Origin: Zygnema cylindricum | Taxonomy: Eukaryota; Streptophyta; Zygnematophyceae; Zygnematales; Zygnemataceae | Length of the DNA: 64,000 nucleotides | Direction: 5' to 3' | Assembly (NCBI GenBank): GCA_037447655.1 | Contig: JBBHKE010000081.1 | Span: 48,995-112,994 of the forward strand | Shown: in pieces, positions 24,598 to 35,200 of the stretch | How positions within the stretch are numbered: the first letter of the stretch is position 1 | How the letters are laid out: the number at the start of each line of letters is the position of its first letter | The notes under the pieces: model-generated | Database searches by the model: none | Seen by the model: the letters and a program-made list of their open reading frames with translations, nothing else | Told to the model about the DNA's origin: nothing | Made by a program: the position numbers and the translations under genes

Positions 24598-25234
24598 CTC
24601 ATTGAAAAAAATGCCGAGGAGACTGACGCTCTCATCCCTCCCCACCGCTATGTGCCCTGGCTGGTGGTCGATGGGAAACCAGCCTATGATGTGCTTTCTC
24701 TCTCCCTCTCTCCCCCTCTCCCTCTCATGCCCTCTCTGTTCCCTCGTCATGTCCCTCTCTCTCTCTCCCTCTGACTCTGTCCCCCTCTTTTAGTCTCCCT
24801 CTTCCTCCTCTCTCTCTGTCCTTCTGACTCTCCCTCCCCCTCTCTTTCGTCTCTCTCCTTTTCCATTCTGTCCCCTCTCCTTTTCTCTCCGCCTCCTGAT
24901 GTCTCCCTTTCTTGCCTTCGCCTCTCTGCCTTGTGTGCATTTCTGTTCCACAAAAATAAAACCGTTATTTTGTTTTGTTTTCTTTTTTGTTTTCTTTTTT
25001 GTTTTGTTTTCTTCAATAAAAGTTTTTTTTTTATCCTTAAAGATTGTGCAATTTTGTCTTTGTTACTATTTTTTTTTTCAGGATTACGATGAAGTTGCAT
25101 CTTTGGTTTGCAAAGCGTATAAAGGGGTGAAACCAAAAATTTGTTCCCGATATCAAAATAATGGGAGAAAAATCGGTAAATCAACTCATGGAGTTTCGAT
25201 GTTCGACGAAGAAAAATTATCAGCATCGATCTAA
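24598..25234 (+). CDS. GILT-family thiol reductase, 3' two exons only
   Basis: GILT proteins are secretory/lysosomal thiol reductases with an N-terminal CXXC active site. Exon 24598-24690 (31 codons) follows TTTTTCGGCAG and contains IPPHRYVPWLVVDGKPAYD; the donor is GTGCTT. Exon 25082-25234 (50 codons plus TAA) follows a T-tract and CAG and starts DYDEVASLVCKAYKG. The joined order, HRYVPW..VDGKP then DY....VCKAYKG and a late Cys, is characteristic of the C-terminal third of plant GILT proteins. The signal peptide, CXXC motif and CQHG region are absent between the HACD stop (23239) and 24598. Either they lie in the 10-N gap or the gene is truncated. The C-terminal tail after the last Cys (GRKIGKSTHGVSMFDEE) is not conserved. 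Confidence 0.8.
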
Positions 25235-25915
25235 AGATTTCATCTCCTCTCTCTTTTTGTGTATTTTTAATGAAATACGGTTGGGAGATGAGAGGTAAAT
25301 GAGTGGATAAGATAAAGACAGTTTTTTTTTGTTTGTATTTGTATGTCGTTGTCTAGGCGAAGACAATCTTGTTGAATTCATTCGAAAGTGAAATTTAGTG
25401 TAGAGATACGGATCACCTGTTTGATAGTGGATTTCTTTTGTCACCAAAGTTTTTCGTTGTCTTTCTCTAATAGTAGTGTTGAAATTACAGTATTGAAATA
25501 GTTTGTCGACTTCTTGACTACCGGATATTTAGTTTTTTTTTTTTTTAAGACTTTTTTGTTTATATCGTAGATTGTTCTTTCTCCCCGAGAAAGGTTATCA
25601 AGCTTTGATGTCGACCTAAATTGTGGGTTTTGTTAGTTCCTCCCTTTTGTACCATTTTTTTCGAATTCGCGACGGTACCATTTGGACTGTCATCCTCATC
25701 TTTTGTCTCTAGTGGATGAACAATATTCCTTTTGAGAAAAAATGGCATGCATTTGTTAATAGACGATGTGACATGTGTTCGTCATTTGACAATATATATA
25801 TTTAGGACCGCTTCTCTTTCGTGGAAGGCAACTGATACCAAAAAAGGAGTAAATTACCTTTTTTTGGCCGACTTGAAGCCACTACATGGGAAATATATCT
25901 TGGAGAGTTGCATAA

Positions 25916-26059
25916 AGTTGTGCAAAATGATCAAAATGATCAAAATGCTCAAAATGCCCAAATTACACAAAATGCTCAAAATGCCCAAGATGCCCAAAAT
26001 GCCCAAAATGCACAAAATGCCCAAAATGCCCAAAATGCCCAAAATGCCCAAACTGCACA
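25916..26059. repeat. 9-bp minisatellite (AAAATGCCC)
   Basis: About 15 imperfect units of CAAAATGCC with variants CAAAATGAT, CAAAATGCT and CAAAATGCA. It is readable in all frames as KMP or QNA repeats, and no surrounding gene supports translation. Confidence 0.92.
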
Positions 26060-26109
26060 ATTTTTTTTGGTGTTTTTCTCCCTAAGACCTTGGTTAATCC
26101 TCAATTGAA

Positions 26110-27745
26110 AATATTATTGTCTAAAAGATAGCGTCACCCCAAAAGAAATAGTTGGTGTATTCAGCTATGAATCATGGCTCGCATTGTTTGCAACACTACT
26201 CAAAAATTACAAATTCCCCTCCATTATCTGCTCGAATGGATTTGAGCTTTTTGTCACATTGTCCTTCAGCCAAAACATGCCACTGTTTGAATGTTTCAAA
26301 AGCATCCAATTTTTTTTTTAACAAATAAACCCATGATTATGGAGAGAAATCATCGAAAATTACCAAAATATTTGTTTCCTCCAATTGGTATGTCTACAAA
26401 GATGACAATGTACGACCGCCAGAGGATTTTGAGCTCAATGTTTGGTGTCTTTATTGGATGAGATTTCCGGATTCGAGGTCTTTGGTTAAATCCTTTACAT
26501 TTGTTAATTCTCTCATCGGGTGTGAGATCGAAGCCTCTCACCAAAGAATTCGGAATCATTTTCTTCAAAGTTACCTCATATGTGTGACGAAATGTGTGTG
26601 ATTGAAAACAAAACTTTTCAGGACATTGAGGATTCAGAAATCGGACGAGGAACTATATGTCAATATTTTTAAGGCGAAATCGGAGAAAACCGGTGACATT
26701 GAAATTGAAAATCGGAGTAATTTAACTCTGGATTCTCGAGCGTCTTCGAACATACGGAAATCTCAAAGCTTGAAATCAAGTTCCAAATCAAGCATTAAGG
26801 AACTTATTTTGGAGGACGTAGAGTTGAGAATTTCATCACTTGTAGAAGGCTTTGGGGCCCGCCGAATATTTCACAAAATTTACAATGAACTTTTAAGTGT
26901 TTTTCTCCTTCGTTCTTAAAATGTTATTGAGTACCTTGTCCCCATCCACAATAACTCGGAGGTTTTTCATTAATTGCTCGGCAATTATTTTAAAATGCTT
27001 AACGATATCGTTCATTGATTTACTTGATTTAATTTTGAAATTCATGAAGCCCACGAATACATATTGGCATTTTTTTGCATGCCTTTTCCAAATTGGTTCT
27101 CGATTGACTTCCAACATTCATGAGCCGTGCCATGAGTGAGGAAATGATAAGTACCGAAGATGTGCAATTCTTCATTAGATCGTTAGTAGCCACAATATCC
27201 TCCAATCTCCAGTGAGCTCGTGCTTTGCCCTCTATAGGCGATTGCTCATCACCGTTCATGATTTTCCGAAGTCGTTTTCAGATTAATTAATCCCGAATAA
27301 ATTTCTTCCATACGGAATAATTGGAGCCATTGAATACGACGGATTTCCAAGACAAATTATATCTCTCTTCGTTCTCCAGCTCCTCATGAAAATCGGATTC
27401 TTCATCAATCTTAATTTCCCCGTTTCTAATCCTCTTTCTTTTCTCTCTCGCATCCTCTCTTTCATTATATGGATCGAGAGAAATATAACAATTCTATTCC
27501 TTTCTATCACTTGTTTGGAATTGAATTTCAGAGTCTGCATATCGCATGAAGGTTCCAACATTTTCTCACATCATTTTCCATATTTCGGACCTCCGTACAT
27601 CTTGTCCTCCTCAAACTAAACATTGGAGAAAATGAGCAGTTTCTTCGAACGAGACGCCGTAGCCGCCATGGAGAAAGGAGTATTTTGCTTCTTCCTTCCC
27701 ATAAAGTAATTGCTCTCTATCTACGAAAGACTGGCTCTGATACTA
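26110..27745 (-). pseudogene. Decayed Ty1-copia element: gag and integrase remains with PBS
   Basis: On the minus strand a copia-type order can be read across several frames. A primer-binding site TAGTATCAGAGCC (27745-27733) is one mismatch from the complement of the initiator tRNA-Met 3' end. Next come a gag start block with FNGSNYSVWKKF near 27320, gag blocks W+LEDIVATND and HGTAHECWKSIENQF near 27200-27060, a poor zinc-knuckle remnant near 26890, and integrase blocks GGNKYFGNF near 26380 and CDKKLKSIRADNGGEF near 26220-26270. FFWGDAI follows near 26130. Stops and frameshifts break every block. Reverse transcriptase and LTRs were not found. This differs from copia-1 and copia-2, which use a different primer site. 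Confidence 0.72.
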
Positions 27746-27889
27746 CAACTAAGATCGATAAAGATAATCCAAAAAAAATCAACCATTCCCCAAAAAGCAT
27801 TACATAGAGTAAGCATTCACATTCACAAAAAGGGGCGACTAGCCAAAAAAGGATATATGACCTCTTTTACATCAACTTTCACTCCTCCC

Positions 27890-28229
27890 TTTATTGACGT
27901 ATGAAAATTGTACCAATCCACACTAAATATATAAATAAAAAGGACTCACCAACCATGACGAAGAGGTTAGGGCATTCACAACTACAGTGAAAGGTCCCAG
28001 GTTCAAATCTTGGTCGGCTCATCATTCCCTTTATTGGGATCGTCTATTATAGGGTTGTTGTTGACGTAAGAAAATTGTACCGATCGATATCCGGATCCAC
28101 ACTAAATATATAAATAAAAAGGAATCACCCGGGCTGGTGGCGCAGTGGTTAGCGCATTCACAGCTATAGTGAAAGGTCCCTGGTTCTAAATCCTGGTCGG
28201 CTCATCATTCCCTTTATTGGGATCGTCCA
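27890..28229 (+). mobile_element. tRNA-derived SINE, head-to-tail array
   Basis: Copy 3 begins at 28130 with a tRNA-like head: A box TGGCGCAGTGG (28138-28148) and B box GGTTCTAAATCC (28192-28203). Copy 2 (27951-28129) has a weaker A box and the B box GGTTCAAATCT (28010-28020). Both share GTCGGCTCATCATTCCCTTT and TTGGGATCGTC. Copy 2 ends in CACACTAAATATATAAATAA and AAAGGAATCACC; a 5'-truncated copy 1 (about 27890-27950) ends with the same tail. Thus tail meets head twice with no spacer. Copy 3 fades after 28229. Confidence 0.85.
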
Positions 28230-28510
28230 TTCTATAGAATATGGTGCATAAATAACACCCCCTATCACTCAAGAATGATATTCCTGCAATTAGAATATGA
28301 TGCATTAATATCACCCCCTTAACTAACGTGGAGTACACGTGGAGGCAAACGCACGCGCTTTCATTTGAAACGAAACTTCAAAAGAAAAGTTTCGCACGTG
28401 CGCCACACAACCCGTACATACAAGTAATAACGGAAGCGAAAGAAAATCGTACATTTCGTTCGCGAAAATGATATCATGTTGGTTCGCTGTTGCGGCAAAG
28501 CGTTTCGTCC

Positions 28511-28781
28511 ATTGTTCAAAAGTAGGTGAAATTAGGCCCATACAATATGCCTATTGTATGCAAAACATACAATTTGACCTTAAGACCCATAATGTATTCG
28601 GACCTATTCGGATTAAAACATTTAAACCAAAAATTTTTATTTACAATGTCAGATTCTGACGATTGGACGGTCTCTGATCAAAGAAGCGATCTAAGAAGAT
28701 CACATGAAAAGCCCATAACACAACTTACGATAAAGGCGCCGACCAAAGGCCTACTATAAAAACGCCTGCTTTTGAACTATG
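28511..28781. mobile_element. MITE family F, copy 2 (about 271 bp, inverted relative to copy 1)
   Basis: It starts ATTGTTCAAAAGTAGGTGAA and ends GCTTTTGAACTATG. The interior mirrors copy 1 at 16466-17011: AGGCCCATACAATATGCC, GATCAAAGAAGCGATCTAAG and AAAAGCCCATAACACAACTT. It is an internally deleted relative. Confidence 0.83.
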
Positions 28782-29083
28782 CCTAAAAGTCTACACGTGT
28801 AAGAGGGCGTCTGTACAAACTGCGACTTTTGACGCCCCCTTTGTCGACACCGGCGGCAAAAATAAAAAACGCAGCAACTTCCAAGGGATATTGTACATTT
28901 GTACTTTTCTCAAGAATGAATGTACGGATATGGACAAAATTCGTACGAAACTGGTGAAGAGTCGACAACATTTTTTTTTTTTAATTCTTTGAGTCGACTT
29001 TCAAACCAACAAACAACTAAACAAGTGCAGCGGTTCAACATAGAATCAGTACTAGGCAGTAAAGCGCGCCACGTTGGTACTTA

Positions 29084-29778
29084 GAGGGTTGTTCCATTAG
29101 GCGGTCTCAGTAAACGTCAAAAAATCGTTTACTGAAGCCATCGTTCCATTGTGTGGGGTCAATAACCGACATTGTTTTTGCGTGGCGAAACTTGATTGGT
29201 CCACGTAATAGATGAATACGATTTTAAAAATCTTCAAAGAATCTCTGACAGCAAATTGTGACCACCTATTCGTACCAACGAAGGTAAAAAGTGACTTGTA
29301 CGACGTATTGAATAAAATCTGTACGAACGGACGAAACTTGAGATTTGTAAAAGCGTACGAAAATGTCAGAATGGTTAGTGGATGGCAACAGACGCGTGAA
29401 ACAATATCCTTCGTCAAAGATTTTCTTGCGTCTTCCGGTGGCCTCGCATCCTCCCTGGCGGAAGGCACATGTCATACGCGACGTGTACTCACCTGGTCGC
29501 GCGGTCGTCGTGGATATTTGTTCACTTTTCCACGAGGCACGATGCTATTCGTTCAGGCGCTAAGACTTGACCTACTCCGGGTCACTTGTTGCGAACTGGA
29601 AGTGTCAGACGATGGAGTATCCGATTATGCATCTGACGGTCCACGTTTACGCCGATAAACGTGGAGAATCATTCAGTAGGCTTGTTTTTCTGACATTTTA
29701 TTTTTTTGGTACGACACTGTACAAAAGAGTACGACTTTCAGTAGACAACGACATTTTTCCCCTAATGGAACCTTACCC
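29084..29778. mobile_element. Harbinger-like MITE 1 (TTA target duplication)
   Basis: The ends are GAGGGTTGTTCCATTAGGCG and CCCCTAATGGAACCTTACCC, inverted with a few mismatches. TTA flanks both sides (29081-29083 and 29779-29781). A 3-bp TTA/TAA target and GGG-type termini are typical of PIF/Harbinger elements. A 148-codon open frame inside (29212-29658) has no recognisable domain. Confidence 0.68.
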
Positions 29779-29940
29779 TTAGAGTAAACGGGATCGCAGA
29801 AACGACAAATTTCGAGGGTAAAACAACTAAACAAGCCTGCGGAACATAGAAACATAGGAATGCGTAATAGCCATGCTGCGAGTCTCTGGCCTGATGACGG
29901 AACTGTAACTGGAGCGTTGAAAAGGTGGAGTTGAAATTAC

Positions 29941-30038
29941 TGGAGAAGTGAACGAAGTATTACTGGCAGTAAACGTTTCCGTACAATTACTGTCGGCGCC
30001 TGATGGAGAAGCGGCCTAATACTTCGTTCACTTCTCCA
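29941..30038. repeat. Perfect 22-bp inverted repeat (hairpin) with a repeated loop
   Basis: TGGAGAAGTGAACGAAGTAT plus TA at 29941-29962 is exactly complementary to 30017-30038. The loop TTACTGGCAGTAAACG...GGAGAAGCGGCCTA recurs at about 30668-30727 with few changes, just before a Harbinger-like MITE. A second weaker hairpin lies at about 30413-30466. Confidence 0.9.
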
Positions 30039-30727
30039 TCAGGTTGTGTCAGCAATAGAATCTATCGCGTACGTGCTTTCTTTCGATTGGACGCACGTAG
30101 GTTCATGTTCTGACGACGAGCAGTCAAAGATTCCAAAAACACAATATCTGGACTTGTATCCGTACATCCAGTCGCAAAATTAAATTACATGAATATACAA
30201 TTTGTAGGTTCGTGTTTTGTATTTTTTGTAATTGTTTTGTCGTTCCTGTTTCGTCGTGGCGCCATAAATTCTGGATGTCAGCGGATCGTGGAGGAGGCGT
30301 CACGACAATTCTTCAACAAATTTTTTTTTTGGTGGTTTTCATTGGATTTGATTCCGGCCTAACCGAAGGCGCGCGGCCCGTACGGCACCTTTCCACGCGT
30401 AAACATTTTACACGTCCGGTGATTGGCTACTCTCCTTCTGAGGAGAGTAATTAATCACTGGACGACGTGACCTCTTACTTCGAAAAGTCATAATCGGACG
30501 GTTGATGTTATCGCCCAAAAGTTTGGAGAATCTTGACGCGCCGACAGTAATCATGTTTGTAAAAAAAAAAAAAAATGTACGGCAAAATACGGCAATGAGC
30601 TGGATGTGTACGGAAATGCAATTTTTTCGGTAAACAACCCTATTTTTCGCCCGATGGAGGTTCACCCTTACTGGTAGTAAACGTTTCCGTACGATTACTG
30701 TCGGCGCCTGACGGTGAAGCGGCCTTA

Positions 30728-31458
30728 GGGTGAAGTTCCATCATACATTTATGTAATTGTACGACAAACTCTACAGATCGGGTCGATTGAGTCGAATTTC
30801 CATCAAGTAGAGTCTGTAAGCCACGTGTTCTAAATTGACCTGCGCCACGCAAGCTACGATATGATATTTAATATCTTTCAGATTTTTAACAACGACAAAT
30901 TTAACTTCAAATCTTGACTTGCATACCATGTACCTACATACGAAGTAATCATACGACAAAACTTTTATACATTTTGCAGACGCTAGTCTGTACACCAAAT
31001 CATTTTTCAGGGTTTCAGTTTCGAACATAACGAAAGTCCTTTGAGATAAATAGTGTGACGAACAAAATTTACCGAAAATAGCGTGTAGAGGGAATGTTAC
31101 GAAATTTCGTTTTTATTTTCGGTTGTATTTTGGAAACCACGTGTCATGTGCAAATCTTAAGATTTCTCGTTGGTTTTCCCTCATGACACGTAACTTAATT
31201 GTCCACCGTGTCACAATTTTTTTTTTCTGTGTATGCCAACCCACCTCCTCAAGGTGGGTTTAATAGAGAAAATTGAAGTGAACTCCTCGCGGATGAACAT
31301 CCGACGGCCAGTATTACCTCCAAGACCTTCGGAGAGTATCGGCAAGATTCTCTGTAATGTTGTTTTTCGTATAAAAACAAAATAAGCGGTACAATTTGGC
31401 ACAAAGAGTCGCGGATTTCTATAAAAAACGCCACTTTTCGCTTGATGGAACGTCACCC
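30728..31458. mobile_element. Harbinger-like MITE 2 (731 bp, TTA target duplication)
   Basis: The termini GGGTGAAGTTCCATCA and TGATGGAACGTCACCC are inverted repeats with one mismatch. TTA is duplicated at 30725-30727 and 31459-31461. It is non-coding. It shares its terminal pattern with 29084-29778 and 46062-46831. Confidence 0.82.
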
Positions 31459-31593
31459 TTAGTGTCATTGATGTTAATTTGTGTATCAATCCCATTGTGA
31501 AAAAAATGTTTAATTGTAATTTCTCCATAACGCTGATTTAGGTTTACAGAATCAGCCGTCATTAGATTTACGTTAAAATAGGTAGAAGTACAT

Positions 31594-32234
31594 TGTTGAA
31601 ATTAATAGATTTATAGAGTATTTTCTAGGTTTAAATATGTTAGTATAAAAGAAAAGAAAAGGACGGGCAGCCTGCCTCCACCTCTCCTTTCTCTAGCCCC
31701 CATACTTATTGTAGTCACTGAAGGATAGAGAGGGCGGTTGATCCATGGCTGCCTTAGTTCAACAAACAGTTATTTTTAGTAGGTTACTAAAAATATACGT
31801 GATGGATCCAGGATTTGATCCCAGTACCTGCGGTTCGTCAAGTTGGCTGATAGCGGTTAGCTTTATCCTATAAGACTAGGACCAATGCTAAGTGATATAG
31901 TATGTGATATATATATATATATATATTTAGGTACTTCAGTAGATAGAAGTTATTAGAGGGAATCAGGACTTAGAAAATTTTGGTAGGTAGTCACCTCTCC
32001 CTTTGAGAGTTTGTACAAATTGACATTTTAACTGCCTCATAACTTATTGGCTAGTTGGCCGTTTTCAGTGATTCTTTTTGCTACGGACTCAAAGGAGTCC
32101 ACGCTGCATAGGGGTGAAATCAAACTATCATTTTGCCTTTCTGGATAGCAGTGGATGTGGCTTGAAGTGGGTTTGTTAAATACTATCTAGATGCTTCTTG
32201 TATTCTGTGGTCCGATGGAGGACACAAAATTGCA
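31594..32234 (+). repeat. Copia-1 5' LTR
   Basis: 641 bp, TGTTG...TTGCA. It carries a TA microsatellite near 31908-31928 and, in antisense, a tRNA-like segment with a B-box-like GGGATCAAATCC near 31811-31822. It is the intact counterpart showing the state of the 3' LTR before its insertion (TTTAGGTACTTCAG at about 31927-31940). Confidence 0.95.
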
Positions 32235-32249
32235 GGTTATGGGCCCACC
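32235..32249 (+). other. Copia-1 primer-binding site (half-tRNA type) overlapping the Gag start
   Basis: GGTTATGGGCCCACC is complementary to the anticodon stem-loop of plant initiator tRNA-Met (GGUGGGCCCAUAACC), not to its 3' end. This is the arrangement known from Drosophila copia. The ATG inside it (32239-32241) opens the Gag frame (MGPPSKVPTFNGSGF). Confidence 0.85.
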
Positions 32250-35200
32250 CTCTAAGGTGCCCACCTTCAATGGATCTGGGTTCATCTATTGGGAAGCCAT
32301 GATGATGGGAGCTTTGTGCGAAAAACGATACTGGGGTATCGTTAGTGGACAAGTGAAACGTCCACTTTCAAAACTCCACCAGGATTGGAGGAGTAAGGTT
32401 TCCTACAGCAACAGCTGCCTCAGTGGAGGAGGCAGATGATGGGGACAACAATGTTTCCGAAAAAGGGGAAAGGGAAGGAGACACCCCTCACTCCTATTGC
32501 CACAGTCTCAAGATCGGCGACCGTGAAGACCGCGGAGAACGATACTCAAATATGAGAGGATGTAAACATGGCTGCCAAGAACTTCATTCTGAAGCACCTC
32601 ACTCAAGCTTTAGCCACTCCTCATCTTCACATTTAGAAGGCCGAGGAGTTGTGGGTGAGTTTGGTGGAGATTTATGGAGCTGGAACTATTCGAGAGCTCC
32701 AGTTGGCTGAGCAAAAGCTAGTGAGTTACACTTACAAAGGAGGAAAGATGTTAGATTACTCTAATGATCTTTCTTGTTTGTATATGGAGATGGAAAGTGT
32801 CAGGTGGACAGGTACAATGAAAATGAAAGTTAACACCCTTATCATGAAGTTACCAGATGAGTTCGAGAACATAGTGTACCGAGTACAAGACATGCCTGAT
32901 AGTTCATGGAAATGAAACACATTGGTCAGGATGATACTTGTGCAAGAAAACACAATGGAGATTAGGAGAGGAGGAAAGAGCATTCAAGCTCTAGCAGTAG
33001 GAGGGGACCGATGGGAAAAGGACCCGAAGAAACCTTACAAAGGGGAAAGAGATCATTCTCGGGGACTGAGGCCCCCAAAGGGTCTTTGTCATTTTTGCAA
33101 AAAGCCGGGACACTTCATCGCAGATTGTGTTAAGCTGTCGGAGCTGAGGCTCCAAGAGAACCGTGGAGGGGGTTCTTATGGAGGGAAGAAAAAGGCACTT
33201 GTGGTAACAAAAGTGACAGGAGAAACCGAGGATAAGTCTTATGAGGAGGATGGGGAGCTTCTTCTGATGAGAATCTGGAGGAGAATGAGATCCCTCGTAG
33301 ACAGAAATGCGCCCTTAGAGCAATTCGGAAGGCTCCACACGAAGGATGGATCATCGACACAGGTGCATCCATGCATATGTGTCGTGATAAGGAACTATTC
33401 ACTAAGCTAAGAAAGATCCATACTGTAGCGATAGAGTATGGGGATGGGAGAGTGGTTATTACAGATTTAGTGGGATCAGTAGATCAGGAAGTCTTAGTGG
33501 AGGGTAAGACTTCTATACTTACATTCTCAAATGTACTCTACATTCCTCAGCTGAGAAAAAATCTTGTCTCTACGTCTATGTTAGATGACAAAGAGTTTTA
33601 TACCTTCATTAGAAAGGGAGTCTTTACAGCTAAGTATGGGGATGAAGTTTACTTCACGGCAGATAAGGGTAGTCAAGGAATGTTAAGGCCTAACCTGAGT
33701 AATAAAAAGAACAATGCTTACTATGTTGGTGTTCCTAAGTTGATGTTTGGCAAAAGCGGTTGGGGCATGTATATTTTGATAGGTTGAGGGAAATGAAAAA
33801 GCTTGGGGTAGTAGAAGGCATTCAGTTTGGGGATAATGAAATGATGGATGATTCTAGTGGTTGTGCTCAAGGTAAGTCTCACTGACTTCCCTTTCCTAAA
33901 GCCGCCACATATAGAGGTGAGAAAGCATTAGATTAGGTCCACACAGATATTTGGGGACCTGCAAAATTACCTTCAATTGGAGGAAAAAGGTTTATGATGA
34001 CAATAACCGATAACTGGTCTAGATACTATAGAGTATACTTTCTAAAAACAAAGTCTGAAGCATCAACTTACTTCAAAAAATATAAAGCATGGAGTGAGAA
34101 GTTGCATGAAACACCCATTAAGATGATAAGGAGTGATAATGGGGGGGAATATACCTCTAACCAGTTTAAGGAATCTATGAGAGATGAGGGAGTACAACAC
34201 CAGAAAAACTGTACCATATAACCCGGAACAAAATGGGGTAGTTGAGAGGTTGAATCGAACACTAGGAGATAGTGCATGCAGTATGTTGGCCGACAAGAAA
34301 ATAGGAAAGAGATTTTGGGCAAAGGCAATGAACTGTGCCAACTACATTAAAAATAGAGTCCTTACATCAGCTGTAAAGGGAGTGACACTTTATGAGAGAT
34401 GGGTTGGAAGGAAACCAGATATTTCACACCTTAAAATGTTCGGTAGCCAAGTTTACAGTCTTGACACGGATAAGAAAAAATGGAAACTAGATGTTAAGGG
34501 AAAACCTGGATACTTTGTGGGATATGATGAGGATATTAAGGTGTATAGAGTCTATGACTTAGCGAAGAAGGATATCATCCTGGTCAAACACCTAGTTGTC
34601 ATGGATGAAAGAAAGTCATTTGATCCCTTCAAATATACAAAGAAGATAAAAATCAGATTCGAGTCCGAAAGTGAGGAGAACTCGTTTGTTCTCGAAAGAG
34701 ACATGAGTGAAATCGTGATTGCAGATTCAAAGGAGATCCGAGATACAGAAGACTCACTGGAAACCTCACATACTCCTATGGACCTCGAGGAGATAGAAGA
34801 AAGGGGACCAGAAGCGGCTTCCATGGACAGGGGAGCCGATGAGACAGTGAGAAGAAACCCAAGACTTCCATCCATTCCAGCTTCAGAGTTTGAGGGAGGA
34901 AGGAGGAGCAGCAAAAGGATACAAGAAAAAGAGGTCGCTCATAAGGTAACTAAGCTATCTCACCCAGATGAGCCTCAGTCTTACTCGGAGGCAGTGAATA
35001 TTCCAGAGAGAGAAAGATCGATTAGAGCCATAAATGATGAGATGGCTTCTATCATGGAAGCAAATACTTGGGAACTAGCGGATTATCCTCCAGACAGAAA
35101 ACCTATTGGGTGTAAATGGGTATTTAAACTAAAACTAAACCCAGATAATATTATTGAGAGATACAAGGCTCGATTGTTAGCGAATGGGTTCACCCAAAAA

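Noticed and set aside
24141-24635. Glu/Arg/Gly-rich minus-strand frame and its plus-strand mirrors
   Set aside because: Low-complexity translation of CTCTCC repeats next to the assembly gap.
25916-26060. CRISPR-like regular repeats
   Set aside because: The unit is a 9-bp minisatellite without spacers, in a plant nuclear context.
28130-28210. Possible genuine tRNA gene (A box TGGCGCAGTGG, B box)
   Set aside because: The B box carries an extra base, no acceptor stem closes, and the same head recurs in tandem SINE copies.
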